The notes under the pieces are model-generated. The model did not search any database. It was not told the DNA's origin and saw nothing but the letters and a program-made list of their open reading frames with translations. This document shows, one piece after another, positions 6,833 to 13,619 of a DNA stretch of 16,885 nt; positions within the stretch are counted from its first letter, which is position 1; every line of letters starts with the position of its first letter. This DNA is from Nocardioidaceae bacterium (GTDB taxonomy: Bacteria > Actinomycetota > Actinomycetes > Propionibacteriales > Nocardioidaceae): the NCBI GenBank assembly GCA_013696365.1, contig JACCYS010000207.1:1-16885 (forward strand), given 5' to 3'. A program made the translations under genes and the position numbers.

Positions 6833-6837
6833 CGCGC

Positions 6838-8214
6838 GTGGCCGAGGTGCACAACACCCGCGCCGTCCACGAGGCTGCTGACCTGGCACTGCGGGTGGGC
6901 GAGGTGGTCCTTGCCAGCGGCGCGGGAGCCGCAGACGTCACTGCGACCGTGCTCGCGGTGACCCGGGCGTGCGGGCTGCGACAGGTGTATGTCGACATCA
7001 CCTTCAACACGCTCACGGTGTCCTACCAGCCCGGTCTGGACGATCCCCCGCAGACCTACATCCGCAGGGTCACCTATCGAGGCCTCGACTACGGTTCGCT
7101 GAGCGAGGTGGACGACCTGGTGGACCACCTGGTGCACCAAACCATCGACCGTCGGTCCGCCCGACAACGGATCGCCGAGATCAGCTCGGCAGCCAAGCCG
7201 TACCCGCGGTGGCTCGTCTCGGTCGCCAGCGGCCTGGTCGCGGCGGGGATGGCGATTCTGCTGCGGGGCAACCTGCTCGAGACCGTTGTCGCCCTTGTCA
7301 CCACGGTGCTCCTCGATCAGACGCTGCGCCAACTCGCCCGTCGGCGGATCCCCGGCTTCTACCAGCAGATCGCCGGTGCCCTGCTGGCCACCAGCGTGAC
7401 GTTGGTCTTGCGGGCCCTGGACGTACCGGTGCGCCCCTCCATCATCATCGCCGCCAGCATCGTTGTGCTGTTGGCCGGCGTCACGATCGTCGGCGCGGTG
7501 CAGGATGCGCTGACCGGCTACTACGTGACCGCCTCAGCCCGCACCTTCGAGGCAGCGCTGCTGACCGGCGGGGTGATTGCCGGGGTCAGCCTGGGGCTCA
7601 CTGTGGGCTTGCGTTTCGGGGTGGAGCTGGGGGTCACCACCCGCACCGTTTTTGCTGTCGACGACCTGCTGGTGTCGTTGGCCGGCGGCACCCTGGTGTC
7701 GGTCGCGTTCGCACTCAACTGCTATGCCCCGCTTCGGGCGCTGCTGCCGGCAGGCCTGGTCGGACTCACCGCACATGCCGTCTACGCGCCGATCGTCGCC
7801 GCTGACCTCGGGTCTGCGCTCGGGGCGGCGGTGGCCGCCATCGCCGTCGGCATCTTGAGCTTCTCGCTCGCTGGCCGGTTCCAGGTGCCGCCGCTGGTCT
7901 TGGTGGTCAGCGGCATCGTCGGGCTGCTTCCCGGGCTCACCATCTATCGCGGGCTGTTCCAGCTGCTCACGATCAGGGACGCTGAGGGTTTCTTCCTGAT
8001 GCTTACCGCTGCGAGCATCGCGGTGGGGCTGGCCGCCGGCGTGCTGCTGGGGGAGTACATCGCCCAGCCGCTGAAACGGGAAGCCCGCAAGTTGGAGACC
8101 CGACTCGCCGGACCACGCCTGGTGGGGCCGATCCGACTGCCGAACCACCGCGAGCGACAGGCCCGCAAGAGGCAGCTGGCAGCCGAACGACACAACGATG
8201 AGGACGATCGGTAA
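6838..8214 (+). CDS. Threonine/serine exporter family protein (fused ThrE type)
   Basis: This is an inner-membrane protein of the ThrE family, whose Corynebacterium member exports threonine and serine with the proton-motive force. The product is 458 residues from GTG 6838 (463 from ATG 6823). Residues 1-125 are soluble and carry the N-terminal domain (ALRVGEVVLASGAGAADV and the region around YVDITFNTLTVSY). About ten hydrophobic segments follow from 126 to roughly 415. They cover the ThrE (DUF1212) membrane half and the second DUF3815-like half fused in one chain, with PGLTIYRGL near the end. The highly basic C-terminus (REARKLETR to the stop) is cytosolic. The actual substrate cannot be read from sequence. 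The gene appears monocistronic, with DUF4245 divergent and the molybdate operon 102 nt downstream. Confidence 0.9.
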   Translation: MAEVHNTRAVHEAADLALRVGEVVLASGAGAADVTATVLAVTRACGLRQVYVDITFNTLTVSYQPGLDDPPQTYIRRVTYRGLDYGSLSEVDDLVDHLVHQTIDRRSARQRIAEISSAAKPYPRWLVSVASGLVAAGMAILLRGNLLETVVALVTTVLLDQTLRQLARRRIPGFYQQIAGALLATSVTLVLRALDVPVRPSIIIAASIVVLLAGVTIVGAVQDALTGYYVTASARTFEAALLTGGVIAGVSLGLTVGLRFGVELGVTTRTVFAVDDLLVSLAGGTLVSVAFALNCYAPLRALLPAGLVGLTAHAVYAPIVAADLGSALGAAVAAIAVGILSFSLAGRFQVPPLVLVVSGIVGLLPGLTIYRGLFQLLTIRDAEGFFLMLTAASIAVGLAAGVLLGEYIAQPLKREARKLETRLAGPRLVGPIRLPNHRERQARKRQLAAERHNDEDDR

Positions 8215-8291
8215 CAAGGCTAGCACCGCAGAGGCGGTCCTTAGTCGTCGCCAATTACCGCAGATGCGCGACTTGTGGCCCTGGAGGTCTG

Positions 8292-8303
8292 CCGCTTTTG
8301 CGG
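8292..8303 (+). promoter_or_regulatory. Inverted repeat abutting the molybdate operon -10 box
   Basis: CCGC-TTTT-GCGG is a perfect 4-bp palindrome with a T4 centre, ending one base before the TATGGT -10 box. It sits in the promoter spacer, where a repressor or activator could act. Short palindromes are common in GC-rich DNA, so an operator role is only a suggestion. Confidence 0.3.
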
Positions 8304-8304
8304 T

Positions 8305-8310
8305 TATGGT
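8305..8310 (+). promoter_or_regulatory. -10 box of a leaderless molybdate-operon promoter
   Basis: TATGGT matches TAnnnT and is separated by exactly six bases (GATGCG) from the GTG at 8317. No strong -35 hexamer is visible at 17-18 bp, and the spacer contains the CCGCTTTTGCGG palindrome. Confidence 0.6.
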
Positions 8311-8316
8311 GATGCG

Positions 8317-8754
8317 GTGGCGATCTATCGCATGGCGGAGTCAGCCGAGGTCCTGGGTGTCAGCGACGACACCTTGCGCCGCTGGGCTGACCAGGGCCGG
8401 GTCCGCACCACCACCACTGCCACCGGATCGCTGGGAATTGAGGGACGTGACCTGGCCGACCTTGCTGCGGCACGCGCCGGGTTAACACCTGGCCCGGACG
8501 CAGATGAGGGCACCGGCCGTCGAGACCCAGGAGCCGCCACCAGCGCCCGCAACAGGCTGTCGGGCATCGTCACCGCAGTCACCCGGGACACCGTGATGGC
8601 GCAGGTCGAGATGGTGTGTGGACCCTTCCGGGTGGTCTCGCTGATGAGCAGGGAGGCCGCTGACGCCCTCCGGCTCGAGCCGGGGGTGCTCGCCGACGCC
8701 GTAGTCAAGGCCACCACTGTCGTGGTGGAAACAGCCACCGTGCGGCCGAGGTGA
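8317..8754 (+). CDS. HTH-TOBE (Mop-like) molybdate-responsive protein
   Basis: This is a 145-residue two-domain protein. Residues 4-30 form an excisionase/MerR-like helix-turn-helix (AESAEVLGVSDDTLRRWAD). A Gly/Asp-rich linker follows, then a Mop/TOBE domain over about 77-141 (ARNRLSGIVTAVTRDTVMA to ADAVVKATTVVVE), the fold that binds molybdate or tungstate. As first gene of the mod operon it is a plausible molybdate sensor, chaperone or autoregulator; only the domains are seen, and the role is inferred. The frame is open from an ATG-like position at 8275, but the GTG at 8317 is preferred: a TAnnnT box lies 6 nt upstream and homology begins there. Its stop overlaps the modA GTG by 4 nt. Confidence 0.9.
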   Translation: MAIYRMAESAEVLGVSDDTLRRWADQGRVRTTTTATGSLGIEGRDLADLAAARAGLTPGPDADEGTGRRDPGAATSARNRLSGIVTAVTRDTVMAQVEMVCGPFRVVSLMSREAADALRLEPGVLADAVVKATTVVVETATVRPR

Positions 8755-9542
8755 GGCTGTTGCACCGCCACGTGCAGCCCCGCACCGTCACGACGGCGGC
8801 GTGCCTGCTGCTGGTGGCTGGCGCGGTCTCCTGCTCGTCGGTGGCACAACCAGCGGACGGCCGTCCCGCGGAGCTGATCGTGTTCGCCGCCTCCTCGCTT
8901 ACCGACGCCTTCGCCGACGTCGAGCAGACCTTCGAGGCCGAGCACCCCGAGGTCGAGGTGGAGGTGATCGTCGACTCGTCCAGCACGCTTGCCGAGCAAG
9001 TGGTAGCCGGCGCCCCCGCGGACGTGCTGGCCACAGCCGACGAGGCCACCATGCAGCGGGTGACCGATGAGGGACTGGCGGCACACCGCCCGGTCACGTT
9101 CGCCCGCAACCAGCTCACCCTCGTCACCCCCGCCGACGACCGGACATCGGTGCAGTCAGTGGTCGATTTGGAGCGGGACGGAGTGACCTACGCGGTGTGC
9201 GTACCGGACGCGCCCTGCGGCGCCGCCGCGCGCGCTCTGCTCGACCTGCTGGGGGTTGACGCGGAGCCGGTCACCGAGGAGGAAAACGTGCGGGCTGTGT
9301 TGACCAAGGTGACGGCCGGCGAGGTCGACGCCGGGCTTGTCTACGTCAGCGACGCAGAGGCGGCCGGAGCCGACGTCGGCGTTGTCGACCTTCCGCGGGC
9401 AGGCGAGGTGCTGACCGTCAACCGCATCACCGCACTCAGCCAAGCCGCAGAGCCCGAACTGGCACGCGACTGGGTCACGTTGGTCTCGTCTGCACAGGGG
9501 CAGCGGGTGCTCGCCTCCTACGGCTTCCTGCCGGCGCCATGA
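8751..9542 (+). CDS. modA: Molybdate ABC transporter substrate-binding lipoprotein
   Basis: ModA captures extracellular molybdate and delivers it to ModBC. The product is 263 residues. A basic N-terminus and hydrophobic stretch end at a lipobox-like AVSC with Cys28 as the probable lipidated residue; AVS is a less usual lipobox. The mature domain carries the oxyanion-binding motifs VFAASSLTDAF (44-54) and DSSSTLAEQ (75-83), then VCVPDAPCGAAA and AGLVYVSDA later in the fold. The GTG start overlaps the stop of the HTH-TOBE gene (GTGA), and its own stop overlaps modB (ATGA). Whether it prefers molybdate over tungstate cannot be decided, but the ModBC neighbours support this class. Confidence 0.95.
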   Translation: MRLLHRHVQPRTVTTAACLLLVAGAVSCSSVAQPADGRPAELIVFAASSLTDAFADVEQTFEAEHPEVEVEVIVDSSSTLAEQVVAGAPADVLATADEATMQRVTDEGLAAHRPVTFARNQLTLVTPADDRTSVQSVVDLERDGVTYAVCVPDAPCGAAARALLDLLGVDAEPVTEEENVRAVLTKVTAGEVDAGLVYVSDAEAAGADVGVVDLPRAGEVLTVNRITALSQAAEPELARDWVTLVSSAQGQRVLASYGFLPAP

Positions 9543-10375
9543 GCCCGCCGGGCCGCCGACGGCTCCGCCCCAGGTCGGCCCACGGCGCGACCGGCGCACC
9601 GCCGTGGCAGCTGGTGCTCCCCGCCCTGGTGGCGCTAAGTCTGCTAGTGCTGCCGGTCATCGGGCTGCTGTCCCGCGCACCGTGGTCCACACTGCCCGAG
9701 CGGCTGGCAGACCCTGCGGTGCTGGACACGTTGCGGCTGAGCCTGCTGACCGCGACCACCGCCACCGGCTGCTGTCTGCTGTTGGGCACCCCGTTGGCGT
9801 GGCTGCTGGCGCGCGCCGACATCCCCGGTCGCCGCGTCGTGCGGGCGCTCGTGCTGGTGCCGCTCGTGCTGCCCCCGGTCGTGGGTGGGGTTGCACTGCT
9901 CACCGCTTTTGGTCGGCAGGGAGTGGTCGGGCAGTGGTTGGACTCCCTGTTCGGCGTACGGCTGCCGTTCACCACCGTCGGGGTTGTGCTCGCGCAGACC
10001 TTTGTGGCATTGCCGTTCCTGGTCTTGGCTGTCGAGGGTGCGCTGCGCTCGGCCGACTCGCGCTACGACGATCTCGCGGCCACCTTCGGCGCCTCTCGCT
10101 GGCAGACGTTTCTGCGGGTCACGTTGCCGCTGGCACTGCCGGGGGTCGCCTCCGGTGCGGTGCTTGCCTGGGCCCGTGCACTGGGCGAGTTCGGGGCGAC
10201 CATTACTTTCGCCGGAAGTTATCCGGGCACCACCCGGACGATGCCGCTGGCGGTCTATACCGCGCTCAACTCCGACTTCGACGCGGCGATCCTGCTCAGC
10301 CTGGTGCTGCTCGTGGTGAGCGTGGGGGTCCTGGTGCTACTGCGGGAACGGTGGACCACGGGTGTCGCGGCGTGA
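9539..10375 (+). CDS. modB: Molybdate ABC transporter permease
   Basis: ModB forms the membrane channel of the molybdate importer. The product is 278 residues. After a basic N-terminal 22 residues, hydrophobic helices start at about 24-44, and further ones lie near 64-90, 102-123, 145-165, 200-215 and 250-268. The cytosolic coupling loop (EAA motif) is at about 178-201 (DLAATFGASRWQTFLRVTLP), which docks onto ModC. ALGEFGATITFAGSYPGTTRTM is characteristic of ModB/CysT-type permeases (quoted here as motif positions 214-235). The ATG lies within the modA stop (ATGA), and the stop lies within the modC start (GTGA), so all three genes are translationally coupled. Confidence 0.95.
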   Translation: MSPPGRRRLRPRSAHGATGAPPWQLVLPALVALSLLVLPVIGLLSRAPWSTLPERLADPAVLDTLRLSLLTATTATGCCLLLGTPLAWLLARADIPGRRVVRALVLVPLVLPPVVGGVALLTAFGRQGVVGQWLDSLFGVRLPFTTVGVVLAQTFVALPFLVLAVEGALRSADSRYDDLAATFGASRWQTFLRVTLPLALPGVASGAVLAWARALGEFGATITFAGSYPGTTRTMPLAVYTALNSDFDAAILLSLVLLVVSVGVLVLLRERWTTGVAA

Positions 10376-11457
10376 CGGCAACGGGGTTCACCGACGGTGG
10401 TCTGGACGCATACCTGCGGGCCGAACAGGGAGGGTTCGCGCTCGACTCGGCCCTCCAGGCCGACCGCGGTCAGGTGGTGGCCGTCCTCGGCCCGAACGCA
10501 GCCGGCAAGTCCACTGCGCTTCGCGTGCTGGCCGGCCTGCAGCCGCTGACGGACGGGTGGGTACGGCTGGCGGGGCGCACACTCGAGGACCCGCAGACCG
10601 GTGTACGGGTGCCGGCGCAGCACCGTCGCACTGGCCTGGTGCCGCAGGACTCGCTGCTGTTTCCACACCTGTCAGTCCTCGACCAGGTGGCCTTCGGGCC
10701 GCGGCACCAGGGTCTGACCCGAGCACGTTCACGGGCACGCGCCGCGGTGTGGTTGCGCCGCACCGGACTTGACCGGCTGGCCAGCCGACGTCCCGCCGAG
10801 CTGTCCGGTGGGCAGGCGCGCCGGGTGGCGATCACCCGCGCACTCGCTGCCGAGCCGCGAATGCTGCTGTTGGACGAACCCCTCGCGGCCCTCGACGTGC
10901 GGGCGGTTGTCGAGCTGCGAACCTTCCTGCACCACCACCTGCGCGACCACGACGGCGTCACGGTGCTGGTCACGCATGACCCGGTGGACGCGATGGTGCT
11001 CGCGGACCACCTCGTCGTGCTGGACCGCGGCACGGTGGTGCAGACCGGCACGCCGGCAGCGGTGGCCAGGCAACCGCGCAGTGCGCACATCGCTGCCCTG
11101 GTCGGGCTCAACATGGTGCGCGGACGAGCGAGCGGCACCACCCTGCACGTCGCGGATGCGGAGCCCGCAATACGGGTCATCACCGCCAGCCCGCACGAGG
11201 GCGAGGCATTCTGCACGTTCGCACCGACCGCGGTGTCCCTGCACCCGCAGCGGCCAGTCGCCAGCCCGCGGAACGTGTGGCGCGGCACCGTCTCCGGGCT
11301 GACGCCGCACGGGGATGCCGTGCGGGTCGCCCTAGACGGGCGGCTGCCGCTGTTGGCCGATGTGACACCGGCGGCGGTGGCCGAGCTCGGGCTTCGACCC
11401 GGCGTCGAGGTGTGGGCCAGTGTCAAGGCGACCGAGGTGCACGTGTATGCCGCCTGA
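10372..11457 (+). CDS. modC: Molybdate ABC transporter ATP-binding protein
   Basis: ModC is the ATPase that powers ModB. The product is 361 residues from a GTG that overlaps the modB stop. Walker A GPNAAGKST is at 40-48, the Q-loop Gln92 in VPQDSLLFPHL, the signature LSGGQARR at 144-151, Walker B MLLLDEP at 164-170, and the H-loop VTHD with His202. Residues from about 245 to the end form the regulatory region with a TOBE/Mop-type domain (for example NVWRGTVSGLTPHGDAVRVA), giving the operon a second molybdate-binding module. The frame is open well upstream inside modB, but the ABC fold begins only after the GTG. Confidence 0.95.
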   Translation: MTATGFTDGGLDAYLRAEQGGFALDSALQADRGQVVAVLGPNAAGKSTALRVLAGLQPLTDGWVRLAGRTLEDPQTGVRVPAQHRRTGLVPQDSLLFPHLSVLDQVAFGPRHQGLTRARSRARAAVWLRRTGLDRLASRRPAELSGGQARRVAITRALAAEPRMLLLDEPLAALDVRAVVELRTFLHHHLRDHDGVTVLVTHDPVDAMVLADHLVVLDRGTVVQTGTPAAVARQPRSAHIAALVGLNMVRGRASGTTLHVADAEPAIRVITASPHEGEAFCTFAPTAVSLHPQRPVASPRNVWRGTVSGLTPHGDAVRVALDGRLPLLADVTPAAVAELGLRPGVEVWASVKATEVHVYAA

Positions 11458-11477
11458 ACGGTCGGTCGCGGCGTTTG

Positions 11478-11483
11478 TACGAT
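11478..11483 (+). promoter_or_regulatory. Candidate -10 box for glpX
   Basis: TACGAT lies 42 nt before the glpX ATG in the 68-nt gap after modC. It predicts a leader of about 36 nt, consistent with the ribosome site seen in it. No clear -35 is visible. Confidence 0.45.
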
Positions 11484-11513
11484 CGGCACACGTCCACGGC
11501 CGCTGCTTGACGT

Positions 11514-11520
11514 GAGGATG
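11514..11520 (+). promoter_or_regulatory. Ribosome binding site of glpX
   Basis: GAGGATG ends five bases before the ATG at 11526, with the GAGG core 8 nt away. It fixes the glpX start and indicates a led, not leaderless, transcript. Confidence 0.6.
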
Positions 11521-11525
11521 GTGTT

Positions 11526-12578
11526 ATGTCACCCGACGAGACCGACCCACCGGCTGCTGAACACCGCCCACCCGGACATCTGGATCCGCCCTCGCAAGCT
11601 CCGGACCGCAACCTGGCGTTGGACCTGGTGCGGGTCACGGAGGCTGCGGCCATGGCAGCCGGGCGCTGGGTCGGTCGCGGCGACAAGAACGGTGCGGACG
11701 GTGTCGCGGTGAACGCCATGCGGGTGCTGATCAGCACCGTGGGCATGGACGGGGTGGTGGTGATCGGCGAGGGTGAGAAGGACGACGCCCCGATGCTGTT
11801 CAACGGCGAGCGGGTCGGTGACGGCACTGGTCCGGAGTGCGACGTTGCCGTGGACCCCATCGACGGGACCACGCTGACCGCCAAGGCGATGTCCAACGCC
11901 CTGTCGGTCCTGGCGGTCGCACCGCGCGGCACCATGTACGACCCGTCCGCCGTCTTCTACATGGAGAAGATGGCCACCGGCCCGGACGCGGCCGCAGCGG
12001 TCGACATCCGACTGCCGGTGGCAGAGAACGTTCACCTGGTCGCCAAGGCCAAGGGTTGCGCCCCGGGCGACGTGACCGTCTGCATCCTTGACCGCCCGCG
12101 TCATGCCGATCTCGCCAACGAGGTGCGGGCTGCGGGAGCGCGGATCAAATTCATCACGGACGGTGACGTGGGTGGGGCGATCATGGCCGCCCGGCCCGGG
12201 ACCGGCGTGGACCTGCTGCTAGGGATCGGGGGCACCCCCGAGGGAATCATCGCCGCCTGCGCACTCAAGGCGATGGGCGGCGTGCTGCAAGCCAGGCTCT
12301 GTCCCGTTGACGACGACGAACGACAACGCGCCACCGACGCCGGCCACGACCTCGACCGGGTCTTGTCCATCGATGACCTGGTCGCTGGCGACGACTGCTT
12401 CTTCGTCGCCACCGGCATCACCGACGGCGAGCTGCTCAAGGGCGTGCGCTACAGCGCGGGCGGGTGCAGCACCCACTCGCTGGTGATGCGGTCACGCAGC
12501 GGCACCATCCGGGAGATCGCGAGCGAACACCGGCTGTCCAAGCTGAGCGCCTACTCGGCCGTCGACTTCGACCACTGA
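11526..12578 (+). CDS. glpX: Class II fructose-1,6-bisphosphatase
   Basis: GlpX hydrolyses fructose 1,6-bisphosphate to fructose 6-phosphate in gluconeogenesis and is usually the main FBPase of actinobacteria. The product is 350 residues. An N-terminal Pro-rich tail of about 27 residues precedes the fold. The metal- and substrate-binding motifs are visible: RGDKNGADGVAVNAMR (51-66), VIGEGEKDDAPML (79-91), VDPIDGTTLTAKAMSNA (109-125), GIGGTPEGIIAACALKAMGG, and TGITDGELLKGVRY near the end. It is preceded by its own -10 box and ribosome site and followed after 8 nt by a PfkB kinase gene. Confidence 0.96.
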   Translation: MSPDETDPPAAEHRPPGHLDPPSQAPDRNLALDLVRVTEAAAMAAGRWVGRGDKNGADGVAVNAMRVLISTVGMDGVVVIGEGEKDDAPMLFNGERVGDGTGPECDVAVDPIDGTTLTAKAMSNALSVLAVAPRGTMYDPSAVFYMEKMATGPDAAAAVDIRLPVAENVHLVAKAKGCAPGDVTVCILDRPRHADLANEVRAAGARIKFITDGDVGGAIMAARPGTGVDLLLGIGGTPEGIIAACALKAMGGVLQARLCPVDDDERQRATDAGHDLDRVLSIDDLVAGDDCFFVATGITDGELLKGVRYSAGGCSTHSLVMRSRSGTIREIASEHRLSKLSAYSAVDFDH

Positions 12579-12586
12579 GACCGGAC

Positions 12587-13543
12587 ATGAGTCAACACAA
12601 GCGCGCCCTGGTCGTCGGCGAGGCGCTGGTCGACATTCGCATCGACAAGCGCGCCGGCGCGGCGGACGCGGCCGAGCACGCCGGCGGATCCCCCCTCAAC
12701 ATCGCAGTGGGGATGGCGCGGCTCGGCATCGACACCACCCTGGCAGTGCAGATCGGCGACGACCCGCGGGGTGACGAGATCGCGCGACACGTGGCCGCGT
12801 CCGGCGTCGAGCTGCTGCGGCTGGCCCCGCAGCGAGCCACCTCGACGGCTAAAGCGACCATCGGACCCAGTGGCGCCGCCACCTATGACTTCGACCTGAC
12901 CTGGGACCCCCACCAGCTTCCCGACCCAGCCGGGTTTGCGCTCATCCATGTGGGCTCGATCGGCGCTGCCCTACCGCCGGGAGCGGATCGGGTCGCCGAG
13001 CTGGTGGCCGACGCGGCCCGCGCAGGGGTACCGGTGTCGTTCGACCCTAACGTCCGTCCCGGTATCACCCCCGACCTCCACGATGTTCGTCGGCGCTGCG
13101 AGCTGCTCACCCCGGGGGCGAGCGTCGTCAAGCTCAGCGACGAAGACGCCGAAACACTCTGGCCGGGCACCGGCACCGGCCAGGTCGCCCGCGAGCTGGC
13201 CGGTCTCCCCCGCGTCCGGCTAGCAGCCGTGACCCTTGGCGGCAAGGGACTGCTGCTGGACGACGGAGAGGATTCGGTGACCGTGACCGCGCCGTCGGTC
13301 GAAGTCGCCGACACCATCGGTGCCGGCGACACCGTGATGGCCGCAATGCTGGCCGCGTTGCTGGACCACGACCTGCTGCCTGCTCCCGTCGGCGGTCGCG
13401 GCGACATAGGCGGTGGGGCATCCCGGTTGGTGTGGCTCGGTGAGCTGGCGGTCGCCGCGGCGGCCATCACCTGCAGTCGGCCTGGCGCAGATCCACCCTG
13501 GCGCTCCGAGCTTTCCGCTATCGACTCAAGTCCACCTGATTGA
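12587..13543 (+). CDS. PfkB-family carbohydrate kinase (fructokinase-like)
   Basis: This is a ribokinase/PfkB-superfamily sugar kinase of 318 residues. Near the N-terminus is VVGEALVDI, then the sugar-binding signature AGGSPLNIAVGMARLG (32-47). DPNVRPG (153-159) lies mid-protein. The C-terminal ATP/catalytic signature is DTIGAGDTVMA (242-252), with Asp248 as the probable catalytic base. The pattern is closest to fructokinases, but substrate cannot be assigned from motifs alone; other hexose, 2-keto-sugar or nucleoside substrates remain possible. The ATG at 12587 is chosen because homology starts there, although the frame is open upstream inside glpX. It lies 8 nt after glpX, so they are probably one transcript. 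A hairpin follows its stop directly. Confidence 0.88.
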   Translation: MSQHKRALVVGEALVDIRIDKRAGAADAAEHAGGSPLNIAVGMARLGIDTTLAVQIGDDPRGDEIARHVAASGVELLRLAPQRATSTAKATIGPSGAATYDFDLTWDPHQLPDPAGFALIHVGSIGAALPPGADRVAELVADAARAGVPVSFDPNVRPGITPDLHDVRRRCELLTPGASVVKLSDEDAETLWPGTGTGQVARELAGLPRVRLAAVTLGGKGLLLDDGEDSVTVTAPSVEVADTIGAGDTVMAAMLAALLDHDLLPAPVGGRGDIGGGASRLVWLGELAVAAAAITCSRPGADPPWRSELSAIDSSPPD

Positions 13544-13544
13544 C

Positions 13545-13559
13545 CCGGAGGCTCTCCGG
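13545..13559 (+). terminator. Hairpin terminator after the PfkB kinase
   Basis: CCGGAG (13545-13550), loop GCT and CTCCGG (13554-13559) form a perfect 6-bp stem starting one base after the TGA stop. There is no T-tract. It likely ends the glpX-pfkB transcript before the separately promoted hydrolase gene. Confidence 0.55.
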
Positions 13560-13607
13560 CACGACACCGCGCGTTCAGGTACAGATAGCCCTACGTCTAC
13601 CGGCGGG

Positions 13608-13613
13608 TAACAT
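13608..13613 (+). promoter_or_regulatory. -10 box of a leaderless alpha/beta-hydrolase promoter
   Basis: TAACAT fits TAnnnT and is followed by six bases (GGTCCG) and the ATG at 13620. The ATG inside this box (13612) is in another frame. There is no ribosome site before 13620, in keeping with leaderless translation. Confidence 0.55.
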
Positions 13614-13619
13614 GGTCCG

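Noticed and set aside
6415..6837. Upstream extension of the ThrE-type exporter frame
   Set aside because: It is antisense to the DUF4245 gene and of low-complexity Arg/Gly composition; family similarity begins only after 6838.
9604..10371. Upstream extension of the modC frame through modB
   Set aside because: It lies wholly inside modB in another frame and lacks any ABC-type sequence; the GTG at 10372 has the typical 4-nt overlap.
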